A DNA stretch of 64,000 bases from Bog-473 sp963754445. GTDB lineage: Bacteria; Actinomycetota; Acidimicrobiia; Acidimicrobiales; RAAP-2. The translations under genes and the position numbers were made by a program. Positions within the stretch are counted from its first letter, which is position 1. Every line of letters begins with the position of its first letter. The notes below the pieces were generated by a model. It was not told the origin of the DNA, did not search any database, and worked only from the letters and a program-made list of their open reading frames with translations. Of this stretch, positions 17,637 through 25,138 are shown one piece after another. Where the stretch lies: the NCBI GenBank assembly GCA_963754445.1, contig CAVWFT010000001.1:558001-622000 (forward strand), read 5' to 3'.

Positions 17637-18503
17637 ATGATCGTGCGACGCGAATTGCTGCACGGTCTCGAGCGTCTGCAGGCGACGACCACGGTCCTGC
17701 AGCGAGCGCGACGAGCCGATCCGCTCGCCGGCATGTGGGAGGCCGCCGACGTGCAGTGGTGGTGGCGTCGACCCCGGGTCACCGACGACGTGGCCCTTCC
17801 TGTCTGGTTCGACGAGTCGGGCCCGGTCGCGGCCGCAGGACTCACTGCCTGGGATGACATCTGGCAGACCGACGTCTTCACCGTGCCGTCGACGGTCGAC
17901 GAGGGTGAGGTGTGGGCGGCGACGTGGGAGGCCGCGGCCCAGCAACGGTCTGGGGGTTATCGACTGTTCGTCCGCCAGGGCGACGCAGGTCTGGCCGCTC
18001 TGGCCACGAAGAGCGGATTTGTCGTGACCGACGAGCTGTCGGGCACTTCCTGGATGGAGGCCGACCAGCGCCCACCGCTCGTGGAGGTCGATGGGTTCGC
18101 CACCGTCGAGCGGGCGGCGAGCAGGGCGCGTCCACATCCGATGACGGCGCGCAACGGTGCACAGGTCGAAGGCCGCCTCCAGCAGTGTTCGCTCTACGAC
18201 CCGACGCTCGATCTCGCCGTCGAGGGCACGGACGGGACGATCGCCGGCTACGCGTTGTTCTGGTTCGACCCCACGACGCAGGTCGGGCTCCTCGAGCCGA
18301 TGCGGGTCGAGGACGAATACCAGCGCCGTGGCCTCGGCCGCATGTTGCTCACACAGGGTCTCGGTCGGCTCGCAGAAAAGGGCGCACGTCGCCTCAAGGT
18401 CGGCTTCCAGACGGACGCCGCCCGAAACCTCTACCTCGGGGCCGGTTTCGTTCAGACCTCTGTGGATCGACTGCTCGTTCGACGCGCACCGGGCGGCCCG
18501 TGA
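17637..18503 (+). CDS. GNAT family N-acetyltransferase
   Basis: A 288-aa protein whose C-terminal half is a GNAT domain: VGLLEPMRVEDEYQRRGLGR (the RxxGxG/A acetyl-CoA loop, here QRRGLG) then MLLTQGLGRLAEKGARRL and ARNLYLGAGF. The N-terminal 150 residues are a degenerate second GNAT-like domain (DVQWWWRRPR, WDDIWQTDVFTVPS). ATG 17637 is preferred to GTG 17631 because TACGGT ends 8 bases before it, matching the leaderless spacing. Substrate unknown. Confidence 0.82.
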   Translation: MIVRRELLHGLERLQATTTVLQRARRADPLAGMWEAADVQWWWRRPRVTDDVALPVWFDESGPVAAAGLTAWDDIWQTDVFTVPSTVDEGEVWAATWEAAAQQRSGGYRLFVRQGDAGLAALATKSGFVVTDELSGTSWMEADQRPPLVEVDGFATVERAASRARPHPMTARNGAQVEGRLQQCSLYDPTLDLAVEGTDGTIAGYALFWFDPTTQVGLLEPMRVEDEYQRRGLGRMLLTQGLGRLAEKGARRLKVGFQTDAARNLYLGAGFVQTSVDRLLVRRAPGGP

Positions 18504-18539
18504 TGGGAGTGGTTCCTGACCTGCGTCGCACCCGCCGTC

Positions 18540-19157
18540 TCAGAGCCCGACCAGGCCTGGCCCCTCGAGGGAGGGGATCACCTGGCGTCGATTGGCGATG
18601 AGCAGCACGAGATCGATGGCCCGGCCCCGCACCTCGAGCCCGTTTCCTCTGCGCCAATCGAGGTCTGTCGCGATCAGGAGCCGGTGCCGGTGGGGTGCGG
18701 CATGGAAGACGATGCGCGATCTCCGCCAGTAGGTGTCCAGGACGGGGACGGCGTCGGCGGGTGGTGCATCGACATCGAGGCCGAGGGGCCGAAACGCGTC
18801 GGCGCTGTGGACGAGGACGTCGCCCAGGGCCATGCCCCCCGGCGATCCGCCCCCCTGGACCCGGCGGTCGGCCCCAGCGCGCAGACGGCCGGCCAATTGC
18901 GGTACAGGCACATCACCGAGGCGCAGTGCCGCTTTGCTGACCGCGTGATCGGCCCGCAGCCCACCGCGCAGGAGGTCACGCGCCAAGTCCATGCTCGTCG
19001 ATTCGACGTTTCGCACCAGGTGGGCGAGCACGTCGCGAACCCGCCAGCCTTCACACCAGGAGGCGGAGTGCCACGCCGTCGCCTCGAGGGACTCGAGACG
19101 ATCGGCGAAACCGTGCCGCAGGCGAGCGACTTCTTGTCGAACGTCAACCGCCTCCAT
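18540..19157 (-). CDS. Maleylpyruvate isomerase family mycothiol-dependent protein
   Basis: A 205-aa DinB-like protein, the second in this window. The N-terminal helix bundle contains WCEGWRVRDVLAHLVRN near residue 34, equivalent to the PGW-x-VxDLxAHL metal-site helix of MDMPI enzymes, and GDVLVHSADAFRPLGL near 115, the second His. The C-terminal stretch WRRGNGLEVRGRAIDLVLLIANR is the usual family ending. Start ATG 19157 is chosen because it directly precedes the first bundle helix. Substrate unknown; use of mycothiol is inferred from the family. Confidence 0.75.
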   Translation of the reverse strand: MEAVDVRQEVARLRHGFADRLESLEATAWHSASWCEGWRVRDVLAHLVRNVESTSMDLARDLLRGGLRADHAVSKAALRLGDVPVPQLAGRLRAGADRRVQGGGSPGGMALGDVLVHSADAFRPLGLDVDAPPADAVPVLDTYWRRSRIVFHAAPHRHRLLIATDLDWRRGNGLEVRGRAIDLVLLIANRRQVIPSLEGPGLVGL

Positions 19158-19268
19158 GACGTCGAGTCTTGCAAAGGGTTCGGTGGTGTGCACTGGACCC
19201 CTGTGCTCGGCGAACGGAGCGCAACGCCGAAGGGAATAGTCACCCCCATCAGAGGGGTTGGACCAGAC

Positions 19269-19595
19269 ATGACTGTCAAGGCAACCTGGAACAACGCGGT
19301 GGTGGCTGAGAGCGACCACACCATTCTGGTCGAGGGTAACCAGTACTTCCCCGCCGCGGCCGTGCGAGCGGAGTTGCTCGAGAAGAGCGACGCGTCGACG
19401 CATTGCCCTTGGAAGGGCGACGCCAGCTACTACAGCATCGTGGTGGATGGCGACCGGAACGTCGACGCGGCCTGGTACTACCGGGAGCCCTACGAGGCTG
19501 CGAAGGACATCAAGGACTACGTGGCCTTCTGGAAGGGCGTCGAGGTGACCGGAACCAACGAGAACACCCCGGAGATCCGGCCTCCCGGTCGATAG
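19269..19595 (+). CDS. DUF427 domain-containing protein
   Basis: A 108-aa single-domain DUF427 protein. Characteristic segments are VVAESDHTILVEGNQYFP, STHCPWKGDASYYSIVV (the CPWKGxAxYY core) and AAWYYREPYEAAKDIKDYVAFW. DUF427 proteins are small beta-rich proteins of unknown biochemical role, widespread in actinobacteria and proteobacteria. The start ATG 19269 gives the standard MTVKATWNN opening. Divergent from the preceding DinB-like gene; a GC-rich hairpin follows the stop. Confidence 0.9.
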   Translation: MTVKATWNNAVVAESDHTILVEGNQYFPAAAVRAELLEKSDASTHCPWKGDASYYSIVVDGDRNVDAAWYYREPYEAAKDIKDYVAFWKGVEVTGTNENTPEIRPPGR

Positions 19596-19596
19596 G

Positions 19597-19623
19597 CACC
19601 GCGCCGGCCCGCTCGGCGCGGTG
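19597..19623 (+). terminator. GC-rich hairpin after the DUF427 gene, possible terminator
   Basis: CACCGCGCC and GGCGCGGTG pair perfectly over 9 bp around a 9-base loop, starting just after the DUF427 stop. No T-run follows, so it may act as a bidirectional, Rho-assisted or weak intrinsic terminator between convergent genes. Confidence 0.5.
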
Positions 19624-19665
19624 AGCCGGCACCATCGGCCCACACGCCGAGGGCATTCCCGATCA

Positions 19666-20148
19666 TCAGGCGGCCCACTGCGACGTCCACTCACCCGCCA
19701 GCTGGCCCGTGATGACATTGAGCCGGTTCCAGGTGTTGATCGTGGCGATGGTGACGACGAGCGCGGCCAGGGCGCCCTCGTCGTAGTGCCTCTTCGCCTC
19801 GTCGAACACCGCGTCCGGCACGGCGTCGGCCAGGTCGGCGAGGCGGGTGCCTGCTTCCGTCAGCGCGAGTGCCGCCCTCTCGGCATCGTCGAAGTAGGGG
19901 GCATCGCGCCATGCGGCAAGGGTGGCAAGTCGCTCGTCGGTCTCGCCTCGTTTCCTGGCGCTGCGCGCGTGCATGTCCAGGCAGACGGCACATCCGTTGA
20001 TCTGACTGGCCCGCAGGTTCACCAGCTCCAAGGTGCCGAGCGGGACGCCGGCGTGGTGGGCGGCCTCGATGGTCGCCTGGCTGAGGTTCTGGAGGGCGTC
20101 GAGGACGCCAGAGACGCTGAGTGCCGGGTTGGTGATGCGAGGTTGCAT
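19666..20148 (-). CDS. Carboxymuconolactone decarboxylase/AhpD-like protein
   Basis: A 160-aa alkylhydroperoxidase-like protein. The redox motif CAVCLDMHARSARK near residue 53 is the C-x-x-C-x-x-x-H signature of AhpD/CMD enzymes; the ETDERLATLAAWRDAPYF segment and C-terminal TWNRLNVITGQ are also typical of the group paired with ECF41 sigma factors. ATG 20148 has a perfect AAGGAGAT Shine-Dalgarno. The divergent gene is an ECF41-like sigma factor, which in other actinobacteria controls such CMD/oxidoreductase/epimerase genes, so regulation by it is likely. Confidence 0.9.
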   Translation of the reverse strand: MQPRITNPALSVSGVLDALQNLSQATIEAAHHAGVPLGTLELVNLRASQINGCAVCLDMHARSARKRGETDERLATLAAWRDAPYFDDAERAALALTEAGTRLADLADAVPDAVFDEAKRHYDEGALAALVVTIATINTWNRLNVITGQLAGEWTSQWAA

Positions 20149-20317
20149 TGGGATCTCCTTCTTTGATTGCTCCGTCACCGTCTTGACACCCGACAACCGT
20201 CGAACGTGACCGAGCCAGGAATATCTGCCTGCGACCTGCCTCTCGCCGGGTCCCGAGTCACATCGGGGGTCGCTCCGGGGTCAACGTGGTAACCACTCAG
20301 AGCGAGGGACGTGACCG

Positions 20318-21207
20318 ATGGCGCAAGAGGACTGGCTGGCCGAGCGCTTCGAGGAGCAGAGAATGCATCTTCGTGCCGTCGCCTACAGGATCCTGGGCTC
20401 CATCCCCGAGGCCGACGACGCCGTACAGGACGCCTGGGTGAGGGTCAGCCGGGCCGGGCCGGGACGGACCAGGTGGAGAACCTCGGCGCCTGGTTGACGA
20501 CGATCGTCTCGAGGGTGTGCCTCAACATGCTCCGTGCTCGCGGCGTGCGCCGGGAGGAGCCGTGGGATCTGCGCCTGCCCGATCCGGTCGTGACGGCGGA
20601 GGGTGAGCAACAGCCAGAGGACGAGATTCTTCTCGCCGATTCGGTCGGGCTGGCGCTCCAGGTCGTGCTCGACGCTCTTGCACCCTCAGAGCGACTGGCG
20701 TTCGTGTTGCATGACATGTTCGATCTGCCCTTCGAGGAGATCGCTCCGATGGTCGGCCGATCGCCGACGGCGGCGCGGCAACTGGCGAGCCGGGCCCGGC
20801 GGCGCGTGCGGGGCGCCGATGTCCCCACCCCGGACCCCGACCTGACTCGTCAGCGGGCCGTGGTCGACGCCTTCTATCGGGCCGCCCGCGGTGGGGATCT
20901 CGACGCCTTGGTTGCCCTGCTCCACCCGGACGTCGTGCAGCGCACCGACTTCGGTCCCGGGCGTCCGGCGGCGTCGGGGGTCGTCCGTGGCGCCGCGGCA
21001 GTGGCCCGCCAGGCACGGCTGGGGGCCAATCCAGCGGCCGAGCTGCACCCGGCGTTGATCAACGGTGCGGCAGGCGTCGTGATCACGCTCGATGGGAACC
21101 CGCACGTCCTGATGGCCTTCACCGTCGCCGCCGGCCGGATCGTCGAGATCGACATCTTCGCCGATCCCGAGCGCGTCCGGCGGGTGGCCGCTGCCGTGCT
21201 CAGGTAG
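20318..21207 (+). pseudogene. ECF41-type RNA polymerase sigma factor with SnoaL-like tail, frameshifted
   Basis: An ECF sigma factor in two frames. ATG 20318 opens region 2: LRAVAYRILGSIPEADDAVQ and DAWVRVSRAG, but that frame stops at 20497. The downstream frame continues from VENLGAWLTTIVSRVCLNML through region 4 (LDALAPSERLAFVLHDMFDL, FEEIAPMVGRSPTAARQLAS) and a SnoaL-like C-terminal domain (VVDAFYRAARGGDLDALVAL, then IFADPERVRRV). The shift maps to a G/C run near 20455-20467 and needs one added base to restore register. SnoaL-tailed sigma factors beside a CMD gene are the ECF41 arrangement. It may be a real null allele or a base-calling error. Confidence 0.82.
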
Positions 21208-21397
21208 GGCTCACCCCGACGGGAGTACGGCCAGCGGAAGCGACGGTCCCTGCGCCGGTGGCCGGTCCAGGGTCGGCGGCGAGGTGACGAGGTCACGTCG
21301 AGAAGATTTCCGGGGCGCTCGAAACCGGAACGGGGGTTCAGGGGCCCGGCCGGACGGCTGCGGCGGGGCATGCCCACTTGAGAGCACGACCCGGTCT

Positions 21398-21403
21398 TAG
21401 CGT
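21398..21403 (+). promoter_or_regulatory. Putative -10 element (TAGCGT), leaderless type
   Basis: TAGCGT ends 6 bases before ATG 21410. A GAGGAG sequence falls inside the 6-base gap, so the transcript could start at the ATG or just before it. Confidence 0.4.
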
Positions 21404-21409
21404 GAGGAG

Positions 21410-22765
21410 ATGGACGAGACCGAGGGCGTCACGCACAAGGGTCCTGCGCATGCCCGAAAGGGAAGATTGCCCCGTCACAGCGAGGCCCGCCTCGCACAGA
21501 TGGGGAGGGAGCTGCCCCCGCCCGGCGAGGAGGAGCTCGAGATCGTGGCGGGGTTGCGGGCGTCGCGGCGTCACCGGCGGCTCCTGGGGTGGACCATCGC
21601 CATTGTCGTGCTCGCGCTCATCGCCGGTGCCGTGGCGCAGTGGGTGCGCCCGCTCCCTGCGTCGACGTTGGCCACCCAATCGGTTCGCCTTCCCGGGGCC
21701 GCACCGACCTTTGCCTGGCCCAGCTCCGGAGAGGCGGCAGCGACCGTTGTGGGCGTGGGTTCGGTGGGTGACGTGCGCGGTTCCCAATCGGTGCCGGTGG
21801 CCGGCCTGGCCCAGGTCCTCACGGCCTACGTGATCCTGTCGGATCATCCGCTGGAACCCGGGGCCGACGGACCGACCATCTCGGTCGGCGCCGACGGGCT
21901 GGCGGCCTATCAGGCCGGATTGGCGGCCCAGGAGTCCGAGGTGCCGGTCACGGTCGGAGAACCCCTCACCGAGCTCGAAGCCCTCGAGGGGATGCTGGTC
22001 GACTCGGGGGCCGACATGGCAACGGTCCTGGCCGACTGGGATGCCGGGAGCGTGAGCGCCTTCGAGGTCAAGATGAACGCGGCGGCGGCCAAGCTCGGCC
22101 TCTCCTCGACGCACATCACCGACCCGAGCGGCGTGGATCCGGGAACGACGAGCACGGCCGAAGACCTCGTCCGCCTCGGTGAGGCCTCGCTGTCCGTCCC
22201 GGTCCTGCGCCAGATCGTCTCGCTCCCCCAGGCGAGTGTGCCCATGACGTCCGTCGTCTACAACCTCGATTTCGATCTGGGGCACGACGGCATCATCGGC
22301 ATCAAGTCAGCCTCCGATTCGAGTGCGCAGGGCTGCTTCCTCTTCGCCGCGCAGCAGAGCGTGGCGGGAAAGAACATCACCGTCGTCGGTGCCGTCCTGA
22401 GCCAGCCCGGTGGTGCACTCGGGCCCAACACGGCGGCGGTCGACGCCGGCGACGCTCTCGTGAAGAGCATCTACGGATCGCTGCACAGCTTCCCCCTCTT
22501 CACTCCGGGTCAGACCGTCGCCGACATCCACGCGCCGTGGGGATCGGCCGCCCCCGTGTCGGTGGCGGAGCCCGTCAGCGTGATCGGGTGGGCGGGGCTG
22601 GTGGCCAGCCTGACGGCGCGGCACGGTCCCTTGCGCGGCTCCGTGCCCAGCGGGGCGACGGTGGGGACGCTGCGGGCCGGAGTGGGGCAGAGCTCGACAC
22701 AGGCGGAGCTGCGCACGACGAGTGCACTCTCGGGACCCGGACTGTGGTGGCGCCTGACACGCTGA
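21410..22765 (+). CDS. Degenerate D-alanyl-D-alanine carboxypeptidase (peptidase S11) homologue, membrane-anchored, probably inactive
   Basis: A 451-aa protein with a basic cytoplasmic N-terminus, one transmembrane helix near residues 59-77 (LLGWTIAIVVLALIAGAVA) and an extracellular S11-like domain. Comparing with DacA motifs: S-L-T-K is G-L-A-Q (VAGLAQVLTAY), S-G-N is S-G-A (SGADMATVL), and K-T-G is K-S-A (GIKSASDSSAQGC). Fold markers such as MNAAAAKLGLSSTHITDPSG and TSTAEDLVRLGEASL are intact. With the nucleophile and general base both replaced, transpeptidase chemistry is unlikely; a peptidoglycan-binding or regulatory role is inferred. Length and position are normal for the family. Confidence 0.82.
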   Translation: MDETEGVTHKGPAHARKGRLPRHSEARLAQMGRELPPPGEEELEIVAGLRASRRHRRLLGWTIAIVVLALIAGAVAQWVRPLPASTLATQSVRLPGAAPTFAWPSSGEAAATVVGVGSVGDVRGSQSVPVAGLAQVLTAYVILSDHPLEPGADGPTISVGADGLAAYQAGLAAQESEVPVTVGEPLTELEALEGMLVDSGADMATVLADWDAGSVSAFEVKMNAAAAKLGLSSTHITDPSGVDPGTTSTAEDLVRLGEASLSVPVLRQIVSLPQASVPMTSVVYNLDFDLGHDGIIGIKSASDSSAQGCFLFAAQQSVAGKNITVVGAVLSQPGGALGPNTAAVDAGDALVKSIYGSLHSFPLFTPGQTVADIHAPWGSAAPVSVAEPVSVIGWAGLVASLTARHGPLRGSVPSGATVGTLRAGVGQSSTQAELRTTSALSGPGLWWRLTR

Positions 22766-22937
22766 TGCGATGACGGGGTCACCCCCGGATGTCCTTCTTC
22801 GCGATCTCGACCACGGGGGAACGCGATGAACCAGCCGGGATTCTGGCCTGCTCGCGTCCAGCCGTCACCACCCCGGGGTCCGGCTGCGCCCATCGAGCGA
22901 TGCAGGGCTGCCCGGGCAACTGAGGCAAAATTGCCGG

Positions 22938-23135
22938 GTGACTCATGGAGGCGTCGACTTTCCCGCGGGGGTCTCGGCCCCCGCGACGCGGGCGCTCGTG
23001 GCGGCGGGATACACGGAGTTGGAGCAACTGAACGGCGTGCCCGTCACGGACTTGCAGCAGCTCCACGGGATGGGACCCAAAGCGCTGCGAGTGTTGCAAG
23101 AGGCGCTCGAGGAGATCGGGCTTTCGCTTGGGTAG
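22938..23135 (+). CDS. Small helix-hairpin-helix (alpha-CTD-like) protein
   Basis: A 65-aa protein made of one helix-hairpin-helix unit resembling the C-terminal domain of RNA polymerase alpha: ATRALVAAGYTELEQLNGVP, VTDLQQLHGMGPKALRVLQE. The GMGPKAL hairpin is the usual DNA-backbone contact. Such small proteins are common in actinobacteria and of unknown target. GTG 22938 is the only plausible start. Not obviously in an operon: 172 bp follow the previous gene. Confidence 0.75.
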   Translation: MTHGGVDFPAGVSAPATRALVAAGYTELEQLNGVPVTDLQQLHGMGPKALRVLQEALEEIGLSLG

Positions 23136-23352
23136 GACAGCCCGGTCCGCCCCGACCCTTGCCGTGGCTCGGTCGGCCGGGCGAGCCCTCTGATCACCCA
23201 GGTCGTTCTCAACGGCGCCGGCGTTGCGCATGCCAGCCACGGACGGGCCGGGGGGCCGGTGCGACGCACGTCGGGCGAAAAAAAGATGACCCCGGCATCC
23301 GCCGGCACGCGACGAGACCTCCGCACTGGCCGAACCGAGAGACGATGATGGG

Positions 23353-24078
23353 ATGACGCTCCGACTCGTGTCCCTGTGCCTCGACGCGAACGACCCGCCG
23401 CGCCTCGCCCGCTTCTGGGCCGTTGCGCTGGGCTGGGAGATCCGCCAGTCCGCGGACGAGCTCGGCCTGGTCCCGACGGACGGCACCCGATTCGGGATCC
23501 TCTTCGAGCCGGTCTCGCAGGAGAAGTCGGGCCAGAACCGGAATCACCTGGACCTGACGACCGCGTCGCTCGACGACCAGGTCCACACGGTTCGCAGGCT
23601 GGTCGAGCTGGGCGCCCGCCACGTCGACGTTGGTCAGGACGCGGACGCCGAGCCCCATGTCGTGCTGGCCGACCCGGAAGGCAACGAGTTCTGCGTGATC
23701 GAGCCAAGTAACAATTTCCTGGCCGGCTGCGGGCGACTCGGAGCCATCAACTGCGACGGTTCCAGGGAGACCGGGCACTTTTGGAGTGCTGCACTCGGAT
23801 GGCCGTTGGTCTGGGACCGGGACGAAGAGACCGCGATCCGCGCCGCCGATGGAACCGGTGCGAAGATCACCTGGAGCGGTCGGCCCCTCAAGGAGAAACG
23901 GGGCAAGAACCGGCTGCACCTCGACGTCGCCCCGCCTGATGACGGCGATCGAGACGTGGAGGTGGAACGCCTCGTCTCACTCGGTGCGCATCGGATCGAC
24001 ATCGGCCAAGGCGACGTCGACTGGGTGGTCATGGCCGATCCCGACGGCAACGAGTTCTGTGTCCTGACCCCCCGGTAA
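23353..24078 (+). CDS. VOC superfamily protein with two glyoxalase-like domains
   Basis: A 241-aa protein made of two tandem VOC domains. Domain 1 (about 1-118): LVSLCLDANDPPRLARFWAV, RNHLDLTTASLDDQVH and PEGNEFCVIEPS. Domain 2 (about 125-241): HFWSAALGWPLVWDRDEET, RLHLDVAPPDDGD and DGNEFCVL. Each half has the His (xNHLDL/RLHLDV) and Glu (GNEFCV) metal ligands, so a divalent metal site is plausible. Glyoxalase, dioxygenase or resistance-type functions cannot be separated by sequence. Monocistronic. Confidence 0.87.
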   Translation: MTLRLVSLCLDANDPPRLARFWAVALGWEIRQSADELGLVPTDGTRFGILFEPVSQEKSGQNRNHLDLTTASLDDQVHTVRRLVELGARHVDVGQDADAEPHVVLADPEGNEFCVIEPSNNFLAGCGRLGAINCDGSRETGHFWSAALGWPLVWDRDEETAIRAADGTGAKITWSGRPLKEKRGKNRLHLDVAPPDDGDRDVEVERLVSLGAHRIDIGQGDVDWVVMADPDGNEFCVLTPR

Positions 24079-24133
24079 CGGCTGACGACTGCGCTGCCGT
24101 CACTCTTCGTCGACCCTGCATCCGCCTCGCGTG

Positions 24134-24628
24134 TCAGTTTGCCTGTCGGATGATCTCGTCGAGGTGATCGAAGGAGGTTTGGAGGCCGCCCTCCATTCCC
24201 GACGCGATGGCCGCATCGCGGTACTCGGGGCTCGGGTAGCGGCTCAGGATCCTCATGGTGGTCACGCCGTCGCATTCGTCGAAGGTCGTGGTGCTCAGCG
24301 CCTCCGCCTCGGGCACCAGCTCGAACACCTCGGTTTTGACCAAGCGGTGAGGTCGATCGATCTCCCGGTACTGGCCGCTGAATGCCACCTCGAATCCGCC
24401 GTTGGCGGTCATGACCCATCGCCAACGGCCTCCGATCCGGAGGTCTATCTGGGCTTCGGTCACCTGCCCGCGGTCTCCGGCCCACCAACGCTTCACGATG
24501 TCTGGCGTCGTCCAGGCGTCGAACACGAGCTCTGCGGGTGCGTCGAACATCCGGGTGATCAGGATCTCGTTGTCGGATGGCAACGTGATGACGGCCGAGC
24601 CCTCCCGGTTCCCGATCGTGTTGTGCAT
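24134..24628 (-). CDS. SRPBCC/AHSA1 domain protein
   Basis: A 164-aa START/AHSA1-fold protein. Motifs: ITRMFDAPAELVFDAWTTPD, VKRWWAGDRG, DLRIGGRWRWVM and the C-terminal GMEGGLQTSFDHLDEII. ATG 24628 lies 2 bp beyond the stop of the ArsR-type regulator with AAGGAGGAG-like sequence inside the upstream gene, so the two are cotranscribed. ArsR-AHSA1 pairs are common in actinobacteria; the AHSA1 partner probably binds a hydrophobic ligand, but its role is not established. Confidence 0.9.
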   Translation of the reverse strand: MHNTIGNREGSAVITLPSDNEILITRMFDAPAELVFDAWTTPDIVKRWWAGDRGQVTEAQIDLRIGGRWRWVMTANGGFEVAFSGQYREIDRPHRLVKTEVFELVPEAEALSTTTFDECDGVTTMRILSRYPSPEYRDAAIASGMEGGLQTSFDHLDEIIRQAN

Positions 24629-24630
24629 GT

Positions 24631-24966
24631 CTATCGCTCCTCCTTCTGAAGCTCGGCGAGCACGTCGTCGAGCTGGTCGAGCCGGCTGTTCCAGGTGGAC
24701 TCGAAGCTGCGGATCCACTCGTAGAGGGGTCGCAGCGCGGGGCCGTTGACCCGATACCAACGATGGCGGCCTTCGGCTCGCACCGACACCAGCCCAACCG
24801 CCCTGAGCACGGCCAGGTGCTTGGACACTTGCGGCTGGCTCAGTCCGAGCCGATGAACGAGTTCGTTGACGGTGGCCTCCCCGTTGCCGAGCGAATCGAG
24901 GAGGTCACGGCGGCAGCCTTCGGCGACAGCGTTGAACGCGTCGGTCGTCGTCGCAGTGCGAGCCAC
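24631..24966 (-). CDS. ArsR family winged-helix transcriptional regulator
   Basis: A 111-aa dimeric DNA-binding protein. The winged helix-turn-helix is clear: RRDLLDSLGNGEATVNELVH, RLGLSQPQVSKHLAVLRAVG (recognition helix QPQVSKHLAVLR) and LVSVRAEGRHRWYRVN (the wing). There is no CxC metal motif, so it is more likely a ligand-independent or organic-ligand member. It precedes the AHSA1 gene in a two-gene operon and likely regulates it. An AT-rich stretch (ATATGCTGATATAGGAATAT) upstream at about 24975-24995 is a candidate operator. Confidence 0.92.
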   Translation of the reverse strand: MARTATTTDAFNAVAEGCRRDLLDSLGNGEATVNELVHRLGLSQPQVSKHLAVLRAVGLVSVRAEGRHRWYRVNGPALRPLYEWIRSFESTWNSRLDQLDDVLAELQKEER

Positions 24967-25138
24967 GGCAAGATCATATGCTGATATAGGAATATGTCAA
25001 GCCTCCCGGCGAGTTCGGCGCGCCGCCCTCTCCCGGCATCCCACGCGGGCTGGAGAAAGACGATGTGCGGCGGGTCGGTGCGGGCCCGGCGAAACCGGGT
25101 CGGGACAGGGGCCCGTGCCGAGACGACCGTTCTCTTGC

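Noticed and set aside
23277..23284. Run of A (GAAAAAAAG) as a terminator
   Set aside because: It has no hairpin before it on the relevant strand and both neighbouring genes run in the same direction; it is more likely a chance homopolymer or part of a promoter.
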